Assembly (NCBI GenBank): GCA_026225945.1
Contig: JAMJFZ010001730.1
Coordinates: forward strand, 37,501-101,500
DNA from: Cricetomys ansorgei
Lineage: Eukaryota; Chordata; Mammalia; Rodentia; Nesomyidae
Length of the DNA stretch: 64,000 bases
Direction: 5' to 3'
Below are positions 33,200-44,039 of the stretch, one piece after another. Numbering within the stretch: position 1 is the first letter of the stretch; the number at the start of each line of letters is the position of its first letter. Made by a program: the position numbers and the translations under genes. Below the pieces are notes generated by a model. That model made no database searches. It worked only from the letters and a program-made list of their open reading frames with translations, and was not told the origin of the DNA.

Positions 33200-33440
33200 T
33201 CCAGGAAGATAATGAGTACTTACTAGGTTTCATCATCGGAGCCCATATTTGCCAGGCAGATAATTTAGAACTTCAGTGGAGTGAAATTGCCTTTGGTTCA
33301 GCCTCAGTGACTGGAGGGCTGCCGGCTGTTAGGAAACCTCATCCCTGTGTACTCCTTGCCGTGGGAACGGCGCTGTAGTAGGGGTGGGAGACTTGATTAT
33401 TCAATTCAGCCCATTAATTAAAAAAAAAAAATCACAAAGA
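33200..33440. promoter_or_regulatory. candidate conserved non-coding element
   Basis: Repeat-free sequence with 'gcagataatttagaacttca', 'gacttgattattcaattcag' and 'cccattaattaaaa', plus CpGs in 'gtgggaacggcgctg'. Ends at an A-run. Enhancer-like by look only. Confidence 0.4.
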
Positions 33441-33479
33441 ACAACAAATACATGTAACCTGCAGTTCATCACTGAGCCT

Positions 33480-33565
33480 TGGAATCAGTAGGCCACGGGG
33501 TGAGTCCTGCACTCACAGTTTGCTGCTAGCTATGAATGAACCTTGGGCAGGAAACTGTCTGAATT
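33480..33565 (+). mobile_element. MIR fragment
   Basis: 'gctatgaatgaaccttgggc' and 'aggaaactgtctgaatttcc' match the MIR core. Confidence 0.5.
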
Positions 33566-34560
33566 TCCATCCCCACCTGGCTCTTCTTGGCCCGCCTACC
33601 TGCATAGCTTTTCTATTTCCCCAGGAGTCTTTTTGCTGTGTGCATCAACCATGGGCCTTTGAGAGGGTGGGGGAAAGAATAGTAAATGTCCTACCCTACA
33701 AAGCCTACAGGTGGGACTTTAATCATAGCACAAGAGTCGGGAGCAAGAAACTGGCTTGCCAGAACCCAGAGTCAGGAGTCCTGAGCTGAGTCAAAGAAGT
33801 GACATCACCAAGTAGCTTCTGTCTATTCTTCAATCCCCCTGTATTTCTCCATCTATCAACACTTCCTGGGTACCCATGACAAGACAGGCCCTTGACCCAG
33901 TGCTTGGGAAACAGATGCAGCTCTGCTCTCTGCCCCTAGGCAGGCAGGAAAGGAGTCTAACCAGCATTACTGACATCTCTGATCCAGGATAGTGGGCCCA
34001 GAAGGGGGAGTGGGTGGGTGGTGGGGTTAGAGAGAGGCCACTGGACTAATAACACATGATTTCAGTGGCCTTGGGCACAACACTCCTGCTCCTTGTACGT
34101 GTGCCTCAGCATCTATGGGTGAAGCTCAGCTCTCCAGCAGGCAGCCTATTTCCCCCGAGGGTGATATTATCTCATATGTAAGGGGCAGAATTCTAAGAGT
34201 GACAACCACCAGGCAGACTGGAGAAGCTGACTTCCATGCAACCAGCTGGGGACTCACATCCCCGAGTCCAGCATGGGCACTCAATGTTCCCACACCTCAC
34301 CAGGCAGAGCTCAGGCTCTGGACATCTTTCCCAACCACTGCAGCATTCGGCTGCCACAAATATGACACTGAAACAAATTCTAGATTTAGTTTAAACCCCG
34401 CTCTATAGGTGTTCCCCCTATATCACACTCCCCCCCCCCACACACACGAGTATCAAGAACTCACCCAAGCTCATCATCCATCTGAGGAAGAAGATAAGAG
34501 TCTGGGTTTCCTGTCTCCATATACACTGCTCCCAGGGCCTCTCCATCCCAGGTCAGGCCT
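33566..34560. other. unique sequence, no gene seen
   Basis: No convincing feature. A C-run near 34430-34440 and possible L2 debris near 33820-33920. Confidence 0.35.
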
Positions 34561-34564
34561 CCTG

Positions 34565-34800
34565 TCTCTTGCCTGCAATGAATCGGTGTCGTGTGTAATT
34601 GATAAATTATGCAAAAGGGTGCCTGGCAGTTTTCTGAAATGTTGGATCGCTCGGAGGCAGCCCCTGGGGACACAGCCTAATTTCATGGAAACCTCACACT
34701 CTGTCTGGCCTGTTTTGTGTAAGTCAGATTGATCTAACAAGACTCTGGAGAGTTGACGTGCCTTCTAATTTCATTCTCTAGGTGAGCTGAATGAGATATC
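34565..34800. promoter_or_regulatory. candidate conserved non-coding element
   Basis: Repeat-free block with CpGs and homeodomain/POU-like words ('gtgtaattgataaattatgc', 'gcctaatttcatgg'). The recursive-splice-like site lies at its right end. Confidence 0.45.
34761..34788 (+). other. recursive-splice-like acceptor/donor junction
   Basis: A pyrimidine-rich tract with a branch-like 'tctaat' ends in CTCTAG (AG at 34780-34781), immediately followed by GTGAGC (GT at 34782-34783). This back-to-back layout is the known form of a zero-length recursive splice site in long introns. A possible downstream donor GAA|GTAAGG lies at 34989, giving a 207-bp RS-exon. No transcript evidence is available. Confidence 0.35.
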
Positions 34801-35269
34801 ACGATGAAGAAGATGTGTCTGGGGGAGACAGTTCCAGCGGTGGGAGTGATGTGGGCTGTCTGCCTGATGTATCGTTCCCGGCCAGACTCTCTGTTCCAGA
34901 ATCCCCCCTTCTCCCCCTGCGGAGAGGGGCAGCATGTCCAATGGAGGGAAGAGCAGGCGAATAAATCAGAGGCCTCAGGAAGGAGGAAGTAAGGCTGGAC
35001 CGAGGGTTTTTTCCACTGGGACCACTCCAGCCTGGCCCTAGGGATGGCAACTTTGATCTCAAGGGTTCACACTCAGCTGTGCTCCTCCCTTCAGGTCTCT
35101 CTGGCTGAGCTAAGTTGTGGGCCAGAAAATCCACAGGGACTTGGCTATATGTTAAGCTCCAAAGAAAGAGTATGCCCAGGTTAGAAACAGATCAGATCCA
35201 GCCATCCTTCTAGAGTCAGTAGGCCTTGTTGCAGCTCACAAGGGTTCACAGGAGGTGTGTTCAAGACTT

Positions 35270-35450
35270 TTCTGTTAATCACCTACTGTATACTAGACTC
35301 CATAATGCTCACAACCACCCTGAGAGATAAGTTTCTCTTGGGAAGATAAAAGCTTGGGGAAATGAAAAGACAGACTCAAAGGCACACAGCTTCTCAGTGA
35401 CCATGGCTAGGATTCAGTAGGGCTCTCTGAAACCAAACCCTGAACTTGAC
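35270..35450 (-). mobile_element. MIR SINE remnant, minus strand
   Basis: 'cacctactgtatactagact', 'aaccaccctgagagataag' and 'ctcaaaggcacacagcttct' are the reverse of MIR. Confidence 0.75.
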
Positions 35451-35576
35451 TCTCTGGGGGCACATGGGAGGGAGGATAATACTGCAGTTTACTAGCATGC
35501 CATGATGTGTCTGCTTGGCCACACCTTTTACACACATGGAGATGTGCAGCTTCGTTCTTAAAGATTTACTGTAGTG

Positions 35577-35891
35577 TGGGAGCTGGGGAGATAGTCTTGT
35601 CAGCAACAGGTTTGTCTTGCAAGCAGGAGGGCATGAGTTTGACCCTCAGAACCTATGTAAAAACAGTCAGGCACAGTGGCATTCACTTGTAATCCCCAAA
35701 CTGGAGAGACAGAGACCTGTAGATCCTTGAGGACTACTGACCCGCTAGCCTAGTCTACTTGATGAATTCCAGGCCAGTGAGAAACCCTGTCACAAAAACA
35801 AAAACAGAAACGAAGGAAAAAGAAGAGGTGAATGGAATCTGAGGAAGAACACCTGAAGCTATCCTCTGATCTTCCCATCTTCACATGCGTG

Positions 35892-35931
<40 letters not shown>

Positions 35932-35935
35932 CATA
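35577..35935 (+). mobile_element. B4/RSINE1-type SINE with CA tail
   Basis: 'gagctggggagatagtcttg', 'cacttgtaatccccaaactg', 'ggccagtgagaaaccctgtc' and a tail of 'cctctgatcttcccatc' with (CA)n at about 35898-35928. Confidence 0.85.
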
Positions 35936-36189
35936 TACACCCCCCACAGGTGCACCCACCGCCACCCAGACACACATCTTATCTCCAAGCCAAAAAGGCT
36001 GCTAGGAATTCTGGCCTGAAAGTCAGGAGACTTGAGTTATGGCCAAGGGCCCAGCTAATTCTGATAATGCCCTCAAACATTCTCCTATCCCAATCAGGTT
36101 GGCTTTGCCTGCCAAGCACAGGTGAAGAAAGCCATCCCACCTACTCCCTGGGCTTGTCTGAAGACTGGTGGAATGGACATGAGCCATGC

Positions 36190-36300
36190 AGTCTAATCAT
36201 AAATTCAGTAACAATAATAGTAGTGTGCATGTGTTAGGCACTTACTGAATGGTGGGCCAGAGCTGCTCTGAGCGCGCACAGTCTAAGAACCATGTTTCTT
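36190..36300 (-). mobile_element. MIR fragment, minus strand
   Basis: 'gtgttaggcacttactgaat' and 'gagctgctctgagcgcgcac' fit MIR 3' in reverse. Confidence 0.5.
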
Positions 36301-37580
36301 GTTGGGTTCTGTGTAGTTGTTAGCCACTATATGGGCTCACCAAAAGAGACAAGGCAGCATATTCATAGGTATAAAGCCTGCCAGATCTCATCAGAAGGAA
36401 CTACCATCATGGAAAGCACCACACTAGACAGTGGAACCCTGAGCGTCTGACCTCAGGGGTTTTTCAGAACTCTTCAGGTGCTCTACTGATAGCACATGCA
36501 GATCATGTGAACCAAACATCCACCACATAAATCTAACACCTGCAGACAATACAAAATGCCAAGACCTAGGGGGCCTCTCACCCAACAGCGCACAAAACAA
36601 TTATTTTAAACACAACTAAAAATAAACTTCTATAACATTCTGTCTTGTGGAAGCTTTAGTGCATTGTTCCTCACCCATATCTCTCAATGCTTTGATCAAG
36701 AATCAAGAAGCCTAGCAAAAAACAACCCTCATCGCCACCCGCAAGTCCAGGATGTGGCTGGTGAGAACCTAGGAGGAAGGTGTGGAAAGGTAAATGGCAG
36801 CCTTGTGTCCATACTGGATGGAAGTCATAGCTTAGAGAGGTGGTTACTGTGGGCTTCCTTTTGAATAAAGCCTTCATTCAGGTTATGCCCCTGAATAACC
36901 AGCCCTGGCCCAGTTAAGTGGGTCAAATCACAGAGTACACAAAGATCAGCTGCCCCTCTCCCTGTAGACAGATGGGCAGGGCTGGGGACCAGGGCCATAA
37001 AGGACAGATGGATACAGAGTCCCCCTCACAGACACCACCCTCACCTAATAAGGGACTCATCTCCAAGGAAACTGTGGCTGGGGAATGGCAGTCAAGAGGC
37101 TAACCATGCTGGTTTGTCCTGGACAGAGCTCTAGTTTAGCACTCACAGTCTCACATTACAGGAAAGCCCCAGCCCCAGAGGAAAAGGGATACTTACTCTT
37201 CCCAAGTAGCCCCTAACAGTCTAAGGCTCTAGGTTCATCCACTGGAACTTTATCAAAGGTTTCTCAATATCACTGAAGGTCTAGACAGGCTTCTGGGTCA
37301 GGGTGTCCTAGTTTGGAAAACTTGTGCTTCCTGGTACTGCCCTCAGTAATGTTTGTAGATCTCTCCAGCTCCAGATCTTCCCAAAGTGCCACCTCGGAAG
37401 TCGCTGTTCTAGGACAGCTCCACACAATACTATCCTGGCCAGGATAATCGGACTACTATGTGCCTTGTACAGGAGCTTATCTTCTGACCATCACTGTGGC
37501 AGCAATCCAAATGTCCTCTGCCTAGACAAGACCTCAAAGGTGATACCTTTATTTCCCGACCAGGCATGGTGGACAACCAT
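36301..37580. other. unique sequence, no gene seen
   Basis: About 1.3 kb with no recognised repeat or exon. Frames of about 60-70 codons only. Confidence 0.35.
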
Positions 37581-37587
37581 GACAGTG

Positions 37588-37965
37588 TGCTTGTTAGTAT
37601 TTGCCAACTTGACACAAAGTAGAGTCAGTCATCTGGGAAGAGGGACCTTTGGTTGGAGAACTGTCATCAGATTGGCCTGTGGGGCATTTTCTTTATTAAG
37701 GACTGATGTAAGAGGCCCCAGCCTCCTCTACATAGTGTCACCCCTGGGCAGATGGTCCTTATTGTATAAGAAAGCAAGCTGAACAAGCCAGGAAGCAGTG
37801 TTCCTCCATGACCTCTGTTTCAGTTCCTGCTGTCAAGTTCCTGCTTTGAGTGCCTGCCTTGGCTTTCTCTGATTGGCTATAACCTGTAAGCCAAACAGAC
37901 CCTTTCTTCCCTAAGTTCCTTAGGTTATGGTTTATCATAGCAGCAGAGAAGCAAACTAGGACAGC
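37588..37965 (+). mobile_element. rodent TG...CA LTR copy
   Basis: Same family and orientation as 21260-21674: 'tttgccaacttgacacaaag', 'gtataagaaagcaagctgaa' and terminal 'gcaaactaggaca'. No clear target duplication. Confidence 0.7.
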
Positions 37966-37969
37966 ATGA

Positions 37970-38930
37970 ATCATCTTCTTTCTGACCAGAGGGCAAAGGA
38001 AGCTTGGCCACTTCCCACAGAGTCCCAGCTAGTAGGGGGCCTCTGTGACTCCTCTTCTTAAGACTCAAGGTGGATAATTAGGAGGACAGGAGGCAACTTG
38101 GCAGAAGGACAATGGACCAGGAAAATCATGCCCTTTCTGCCATCTGGACACAGACTGTCTTGAGTCTCCCTTCCCTATCTCGAAATGGAGCCCTGTCCTG
38201 CCTGAACAGCATTCCGGAGGGCTATCAAGTTTTCCCCAGGACCATGGATGGTGGCTTCTCTTGACAGTGACCCTGGGTCCCTCCCAGCTGCCAGCTTCAG
38301 GCTATTTCAAGCTGTCACAGTCCAATAACCCCCACCTAGGTCTAGCATCCCAAGTCAGGGCTCAGCTCCCGCTATGTGAGTTTTACAGATCACCTTCTGT
38401 AGATGTAGACATCTGGGGGGCTCTACAAGAATAAGGCCCCCATGCCAAGAGGGGAGAGAGATCAGGTGTCAATCACCTGGGAAGGCCTGAGAGGTGTTGG
38501 TGGAATTCACCATGGGGCTGCTGCCTGGTGGTCCCAGAAACTGAGAGATTTGTTTACTAAATGCTTTCATGCTGCAACCAGCCTAGGGGAGAGGGACCTA
38601 GGGTGAGACCATCAGCAAAGATTATTCCACCACTGTCTGTGAAGAGTAAGCTGAGTGTTGGGTGTCAATAGAGTGGGGGGGGGGGCAGTGAGCCCCAGGG
38701 GAAAATGTCTTAATCCTCAGGGACAGGGACAGGGACAGGGTAGAATCCCAAGCTGGAGATTCTCCATGGAAAGCCCATGTCCACAACCTTGAAATAGGAT
38801 ACAAAACAGGTAAGCTCCCCTAGACCCTGAGCTGGCCAGGGGAGAGGAGCAGTCATGCCTACTTCAATCCAGTAGCCATCTCTAAGGAGAAAGCTTGGGA
38901 TCTGGGGTAGGGAGAAGGGAGTTGGTAACA
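37970..38930. other. unique sequence, short GC-rich repeats
   Basis: No gene seen. A G-run at about 38677-38687 and four GGGACA units at about 38716-38740. Confidence 0.45.
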
Positions 38931-38943
38931 TGATCCCATCTAG

Positions 38944-38970
38944 TGGGGGTGGGGTGGGGGGTAGGGGTGG
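38944..38970 (+). other. strong G-quadruplex motif
   Basis: G-runs of 5, 4, 6 and 4 separated by single T or TA, within 'gggggtggggtgggggg' and 'taggggtgg'. One- and two-base loops favour a parallel G4. Confidence 0.75.
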
Positions 38971-38979
38971 AAGATAGAG

Positions 38980-40630
38980 GGCAGCAGGGATAGATAGAGC
39001 CGAGCATGAATGTTTATTAAATCTGGGCCATAGGACAAGGTCATCTGTGATATTTCCTGTTGATTTTATTGTCTGTAGACTTTAGAGCCTAAAATAAAAC
39101 CTAAGTCAATCTTTGAGGGGGCAGCAGTAGGAGAAACCCAGGTCAGGTGGAAGGGGAGTTAGTCACACAGGGTCAAGCTGGTGCTCAGCCTCAGACCTAT
39201 CTGACTCCCAATGCTGGCTTCTTCTCCAGGACAATCACCAGAGCCAGAATCCAAGCCGCCATAATTGCCTAACAGTCCTGATGGGAACACCTACGCTGGG
39301 AGCTGCTGAAGCAGTGGACAGCGGGCACCTCCTGCTGAGTCAGCAGGAAGGCTCTCTTGAGCAAACAGAAGAGAGCGGCCTTCCTGGAAGGGGATGTCAC
39401 CGAGTAGTGAATGCCTCACAGTTAGGAAATATGAACGGCAGAGCAGAGCAAGAGCCCCGAGCTGGCTCCACAAGAATCCTGCGTGCGCAGCTCTTAGAGT
39501 CCAGGGTCTACCACCCCACCTATCAAAACGGGCCTTTGGAATCCTTCCTGCTCTGCCCATCTCTGCTATTACATTCATTTGTATATTTGACTCTTCATCT
39601 AGAATCCAAAGCCAAAGAGCATTCACTGTCCTCTGTCAGAGAGGTCCCCACACTCCTCCTCCTCTCCTTCTCCAGCTCTGGGCCTGCCTTCTCTCTCGGT
39701 CCTGTGATCTTTGGGGTCCACACCTTCTCTGCACATTCTATGCCCTTCTCTGCACCTTCGTTACCACTGCCCCTGCACCTTCCCCCATCAGTGAGCTGTA
39801 TCCTCAGTCCCTTTTTCTGTGACTTCCAGTTTAACCCTGCTGGCTGAATCTGTCCCCCACCCTTTGTGACACCAATGAGATCTCCAGCATTCCAGGCCTG
39901 CCTATCCTCCACTGGATCAGCTGGGGGCCTGACCGAGGCCCCTGCGGTCTCTAGCAGCATGACCTCACAGCAAAGCTCAACAGAAGAAACAGGGCCAAGT
40001 ATTCACTTTAAGGCCACCTTACCCAGCATCTCACCCGGGCCCACTTTACCCTTTCCAGACATGTGGGCAGGTCAGATGCAAGCCTAGCTCTCCTCTGACT
40101 CATCAACCCCATCTGCCTTGGCTTCTGAGGGTGAAGAGCGAAGATATCTTCCTGGCACAGGGGTCATCCAAAACAGGCTGAGGTAAGGAAACTGAAGGGC
40201 AAGTCCAAAGGTCCACTTCAGGTGGGCTTCTCCTTGGGGTGCCCTAAGTAGGCTGAGTAGGAGAGCATGTCTGCTAACATCCGGCCATTCTGCTCCACAT
40301 GGGAAAGCTCCCAGCTGCTGTCTGTGGGAAAGAAGCACAAAGCAGTGTTTCTGGTGCTTTTCCCAGGAGAGTATGGTTTGGGCAGAGCCCAGGAGATGTC
40401 GGGGAACACCCAGCTCATGCTCTCTGTGCAAGGACTAGTCTCGTTTCTTCTTTAATGATGTGATAATCCAAGAGAGACCCAAAGGAGGCCTGCTCCAAAA
40501 CCAAACCCCCAGTGCTCTGACAGCCACAGGTTGGTGCTGAGTTACCAGGCTCCAGGCCCCTCCTTCCCAGTCACAGCCACACTGGGCTCTCAGGACTTCC
40601 AGCCTGCAGCCAGGAACACAGCTCCCTTAG
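38980..40630. other. unique sequence; longest non-repeat frame not supported
   Basis: Includes a 188-codon + frame (39281-39847) with competing + and - frames and no recognisable domain. Part of it (about 39540-39625) resembles L2 3' debris. I treat it as non-coding. Confidence 0.4.
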
Positions 40631-40636
40631 AGGGGT

Positions 40637-40690
40637 GGGCTGGGCTGGGCTGGGCTGGGCTGAGCAGGGCTGAGCTGGGCTGAGCTAGGG
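40637..40690 (+). repeat. (GGGCT)n / GAGCT repeat with G4 motif
   Basis: Five GGGCT units after GGGGT, then alternating GAGCT/GGGCT. It is a canonical G-quadruplex motif and resembles immunoglobulin switch pentamers in unit only. Confidence 0.85.
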
Positions 40691-40842
40691 GTTGCCCTGA
40701 TCAAGGAAAAGGAAACTAACCCTATTCACAGGCAAAAGTGACATAACTGCGTGCATTATGCTTGGTCCTGATGAAGAGCCCCAGCCTCATATTGCAGAGG
40801 GAACCAAGGTGAATGTGCTGGATCAAGAAACTTGCCCAAAGC

Positions 40843-40985
40843 CAGGTGTGGTGGCACATACCTTTAATCCCAGCACTCAGGAGTCAGAGGCAAGCCAATC
40901 TCTGAGAGTTCAAGGCCAGCCTGGTCTACATAGAGTTTCAGAACAGCCAAGGCTACTTTCTCAACAAACAAACCAAAACAAATAG
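40843..40985 (+). mobile_element. B1 SINE
   Basis: Well preserved: 'gccaggtgtggtggcacata', 'cctttaatcccagcactcag' and 'caaggccagcctggtctaca', with an A-rich tail that runs into the GGAA array. Confidence 0.95.
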
Positions 40986-41000
40986 ATATATAGATAAAAG

Positions 41001-41065
41001 GGAAGGAAGGAAGGAAGGAAGGAAGGAAGGAAGGAAGGAAGGAAGGAAGGAAGGAAGGAAGGAAG
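41001..41065. repeat. (GGAA)n microsatellite
   Basis: Sixteen uninterrupted GGAA units seeded at the B1 tail. Confidence 0.97.
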
Positions 41066-41279
41066 CCACCCGAGGTCAGACTTCACAAGCAATGGTCAGA
41101 GCGAACCCAGGAGTGAGCAGCAATCCTTCCTCAGTAACTGCAAACCACTTCCTTTCTTCCCAGGATGCACCTGAGAAATATTTACTTATTGATCCATTGA
41201 CAGCCTCCACCCACCAGTTCTTCCAAGACCATCTCTTTGGATGGCTGTCTGCTCTCCCCAAATGCCAACCATATGAACA

Positions 41280-41690
41280 ATATATTGATCATTCCCTGCA
41301 ATGATTTGTCATCTGGTGATTGCAACTTGGAAAATGCCAGTCTCCCAGAAGGAAGATGACAAGAATTCAGGCTGTTGGAATAGTTTCGTTTTAGGGAAGT
41401 GGGAGTTTTGAAGCACCCTGTTACAGTGTGTGTCTCTTCCGTTGCTGCTGGCGATGAAGGGGAGAGGAGAGACCATCATGCCAGACTCTGGGAGATGATA
41501 CGGGGCCTGGGGCTTTGTGTCTGGCTGCTGGACTCTTTCCCTCCCCTCCCCAGCACTGGAGCCAGCTGGCTGACAACTGAATTGGTATCTCAGGGTAGAT
41601 GCCTGTCAAGTGGTCTTCATGTTATGACAGTAGGCAATTATGATTTATTTCAAAAGGAATTCTCAATAAACTTAAGCTAAAGGGGGGAAG
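41280..41690. other. possible conserved blocks
   Basis: Repeat-free pieces 'ctgcaatgatttgtcatctg' and 'ggcaattatgatttatttca' have an enhancer-like look at both ends of this interval. Weak evidence. Confidence 0.25.
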
Positions 41691-41869
41691 GAAGATCAGA
41701 GAATTTAGAATAATAAAAAAAAAAACCCACTTGCAGGAATTTGGCTGATGGACTTGTAACTGGAAGACAGAGAAGAGACTATTTTGAAGGAAGAAATACA
41801 CACATCACAGAGGACCCAGAAATCCAGGCCATCTGTTTCCCATCTGATGAAGGTAAGCAATTCGTGCTT

Positions 41870-41945
41870 TCTCTAAAACTCTCCTGAAACCTTACTTCCT
41901 ACAAGAAGCCCTCCAGATTTCTCAGCTGGACAGAATAACAGGCTT
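41870..41945 (+). mobile_element. L2 LINE 3' fragment
   Basis: 'ctcctgaaaccttacttcct' and 'acaagaagccctccagattt' match the L2 3' end. Confidence 0.5.
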
Positions 41946-42389
41946 CTGAGATTTCTCTTTTATCTCCCTTCTCTAAAGTACATATCATTTCATCTCCATC
42001 TGTGTAAAAAGTGTGTGGATATGCAATGGCACCCACATTGGCTCAACTCAAGAAGAGAAACGTATGTGTGCATGTAGCTGTACATGTTTGTGCACATAAA
42101 CATGAGAGAGCTTCTGTTCAGAATCCTTGGGGCAGAGCAGAGGTAAGTCACTCCTTCTTCAGCCCAGTGTATATCTACCCCACCTCTCTTTCTGCTCAGT
42201 TCTGCATGGTTGGTCCCAATACTTCACCCAGCAGATGAGTCCCTGCTTTTCTGCACCCCAACCTCCCTATCTTCCCTCTCATGAGCCATCTGAAAACGAC
42301 TACAATGTTGTATGGGGAGCACCTACCCGAACCTAGATGTTTGACCTGACTGTAAATGGAGCATGATTTTTCCTTTAGAAATTGTACTT

Positions 42390-42606
42390 AGAAGGGCTGG
42401 GGATGTAGCTCAGGTGGTAGAGTCCACGCTTAGGATGCAGGAAGGCTTGGGTTCAATCCTCAGCACCATAAAAAATGGGTGTGGCTGTGTACAACTATAA
42501 ACCCACAGTTTGGGAGGTGGAGGGAGGAAGATCAGGAGTTCAAAGTCATCCTGGGCTCTAAAGTGAGTTCAGTGTCAACCTGGGCTATGTGAGATCCTGT
42601 CTAGAG

Positions 42607-42610
<4 letters not shown>
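42390..42610 (+). mobile_element. ID-B1 dimer SINE
   Basis: The clear ID head 'gctggggatgtagctcaggt', 'gttcaatcctcagcacc', joins a B1-like 'gaggaagatcaggagttcaa'. It ends in an AGAT array. Confidence 0.9.
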
Positions 42611-42646
<36 letters not shown>

Positions 42647-42652
42647 GATAGA
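42606..42652. repeat. (AGAT)n microsatellite
   Basis: About 11 AGAT units at the SINE tail. Confidence 0.95.
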
Positions 42653-42761
42653 TGGAACCAGAAATTAGAGACTCGAAATCATTCTATCTCATTAGTAACA
42701 ATGAGCACAAAGCCAGGTGAGGAGGAAGAGCCTCTGAGGGCAGCAGAGGTGGCTTAGACCT

Positions 42762-42890
42762 GACTACACACAAGTTGTGTTTCTTCCTCTATAATATGAG
42801 GGTCATCCCTGCCTGGGGGCTGGGAGGGCTGAAGGACATATTGCTGGAACTGGAGTCTGCTGTCTACTTCATGTGAAGCCCTCAGTAAAG
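42762..42890 (+). mobile_element. MIR fragment
   Basis: 'gtttcttcctctataatatg' and 'agggtcatccctgcctg' match the MIR core and 3' end. Confidence 0.55.
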
Positions 42891-43119
42891 GAAGAGAAGA
42901 GCTCTCCCTTGGCACCGGGTGCTAGGATGCCCCTCCGAGTCTCACCCCCTGTCTGTCTATCCATGGACACTTCATTCCCCTTCCCTGGTCCTCAGTTTAT
43001 CTACCAACCACTTGGGAAGGGTGGTCCCTTGTGCCTTCCATCCCCAGATATGTGTATGTGAATGTTTCTCTGCATATGTAGTCCAGCCTGAGAAATACAC
43101 GGCACTGAGAATCAGAGTA

Positions 43120-43290
43120 TTTTAATGTGGATGCAGGTAGCCAAAGTTCAAGTCCCCGCCCCCTCCCTCCTGGCAAGATGACTGAGCAAGTTAGCCTTTC
43201 TTCACTTTAGTTGACCTACCTGTAGATAAGGAAATAATATCTACAATAACCTTTACAACCTGGGCCTGAAGTTTAGACCTAGTCAGCATA
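43120..43290 (+). mobile_element. MIR SINE remnant
   Basis: 'gactgagcaagttagccttt' and 'gacctacctgtagataagga' track MIR. Confidence 0.65.
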
Positions 43291-43524
43291 AAAAAACGGG
43301 GAGAGGGATACTTCTTATGATCATGCTTATAACCAGAAAATTAACAGTCACTTTTTCCCATGAATGTCTTTTTTCATCCTCCAATCTTCTGGCCAACTCC
43401 CCAGGTGCCCTGTGACCCTTTTCAGGAAAGTAGTTGTAGAAGGTAAAGTCAGGACAAATTCAGAATTCTCTTTATCGGGAGCACAAAGGGTTACTAAGGC
43501 TGTGAAAGTGGACCAGAAAGTAAG

Positions 43525-43750
43525 TTTGGAGTTGGAGAGACGGTTAAACTGGTAGAGTGCTGGCCTGAGCTCATCTGACATATGAAAGAAAAATGCAGAC
43601 CTGGACAGAAAGATGACTAGGGTGTGTGTAAAAGCTTCCACTGTACATCCCTGGCTACCTAAGTTTGAGAACCAACTCCCTTGTCCTCTGCCCTCCACAT
43701 GCACACCATGGCACACTGCTACCTGCATTCACACACATATACAGCTCACA
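43525..43750 (+). mobile_element. B2/B3-like SINE, diverged
   Basis: 'gttggagagacggttaaact' and 'cccttgtcctctgccctcca' with a CA-rich end; the centre is disrupted. Confidence 0.55.
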
Positions 43751-43779
43751 CATACACGCAACAATGATAATGATAATTT

Positions 43780-43916
43780 TTAAAAGCCAGCTGTGCAATT
43801 GTAATCTCAGCTCTGGGGAGATGGAGATAAGCAGGTCCCTGGGGCTCCCTGGCTAGCCAGCCCAGCCTACTGGGAAAGTTCTGGGCCAGTGAGAGTCTGT
43901 TTCAAAAAACCAGATG
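43780..43916 (+). mobile_element. B4 right half
   Basis: 'attgtaatctcagctctggg', 'gggccagtgagagtctgttt' and 'caaaaaac'. Confidence 0.75.
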
Positions 43917-43944
43917 GATGGCTCCTGTGGAAAGACCCTGAGGT

Positions 43945-43978
43945 CTGTCTCTCTCTGTCTCTGTCTCTGTCTCCTCTG

Positions 43979-44023
<45 letters not shown>

Positions 44024-44038
44024 TACACACACACACTG
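43945..44038. repeat. (TCTG)n-(TC)n-(CA)n composite
   Basis: A TCTCTG-rich tract leads into pure TC and then CA units. Confidence 0.95.
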
Positions 44039-44039
44039 A

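Noticed and set aside
34804..34992. 62-codon ATG frame in the possible RS-exon
   Set aside because: Too short, no family resemblance; a minus-strand frame also covers it.
39281..39847. 188-codon plus-strand frame
   Set aside because: No recognisable domain, competing frames on both strands, and part overlaps likely L2 debris. Chance frame in GC-moderate DNA.
40637..40690. Immunoglobulin switch region
   Set aside because: Only about 54 bp, whereas switch regions span kilobases, and no immunoglobulin constant exons are seen.
42390..42470. tRNA gene
   Set aside because: The tRNA-like A and B box sequence belongs to an ID SINE joined to a B1 half; no cloverleaf with an intact anticodon stem was evident.
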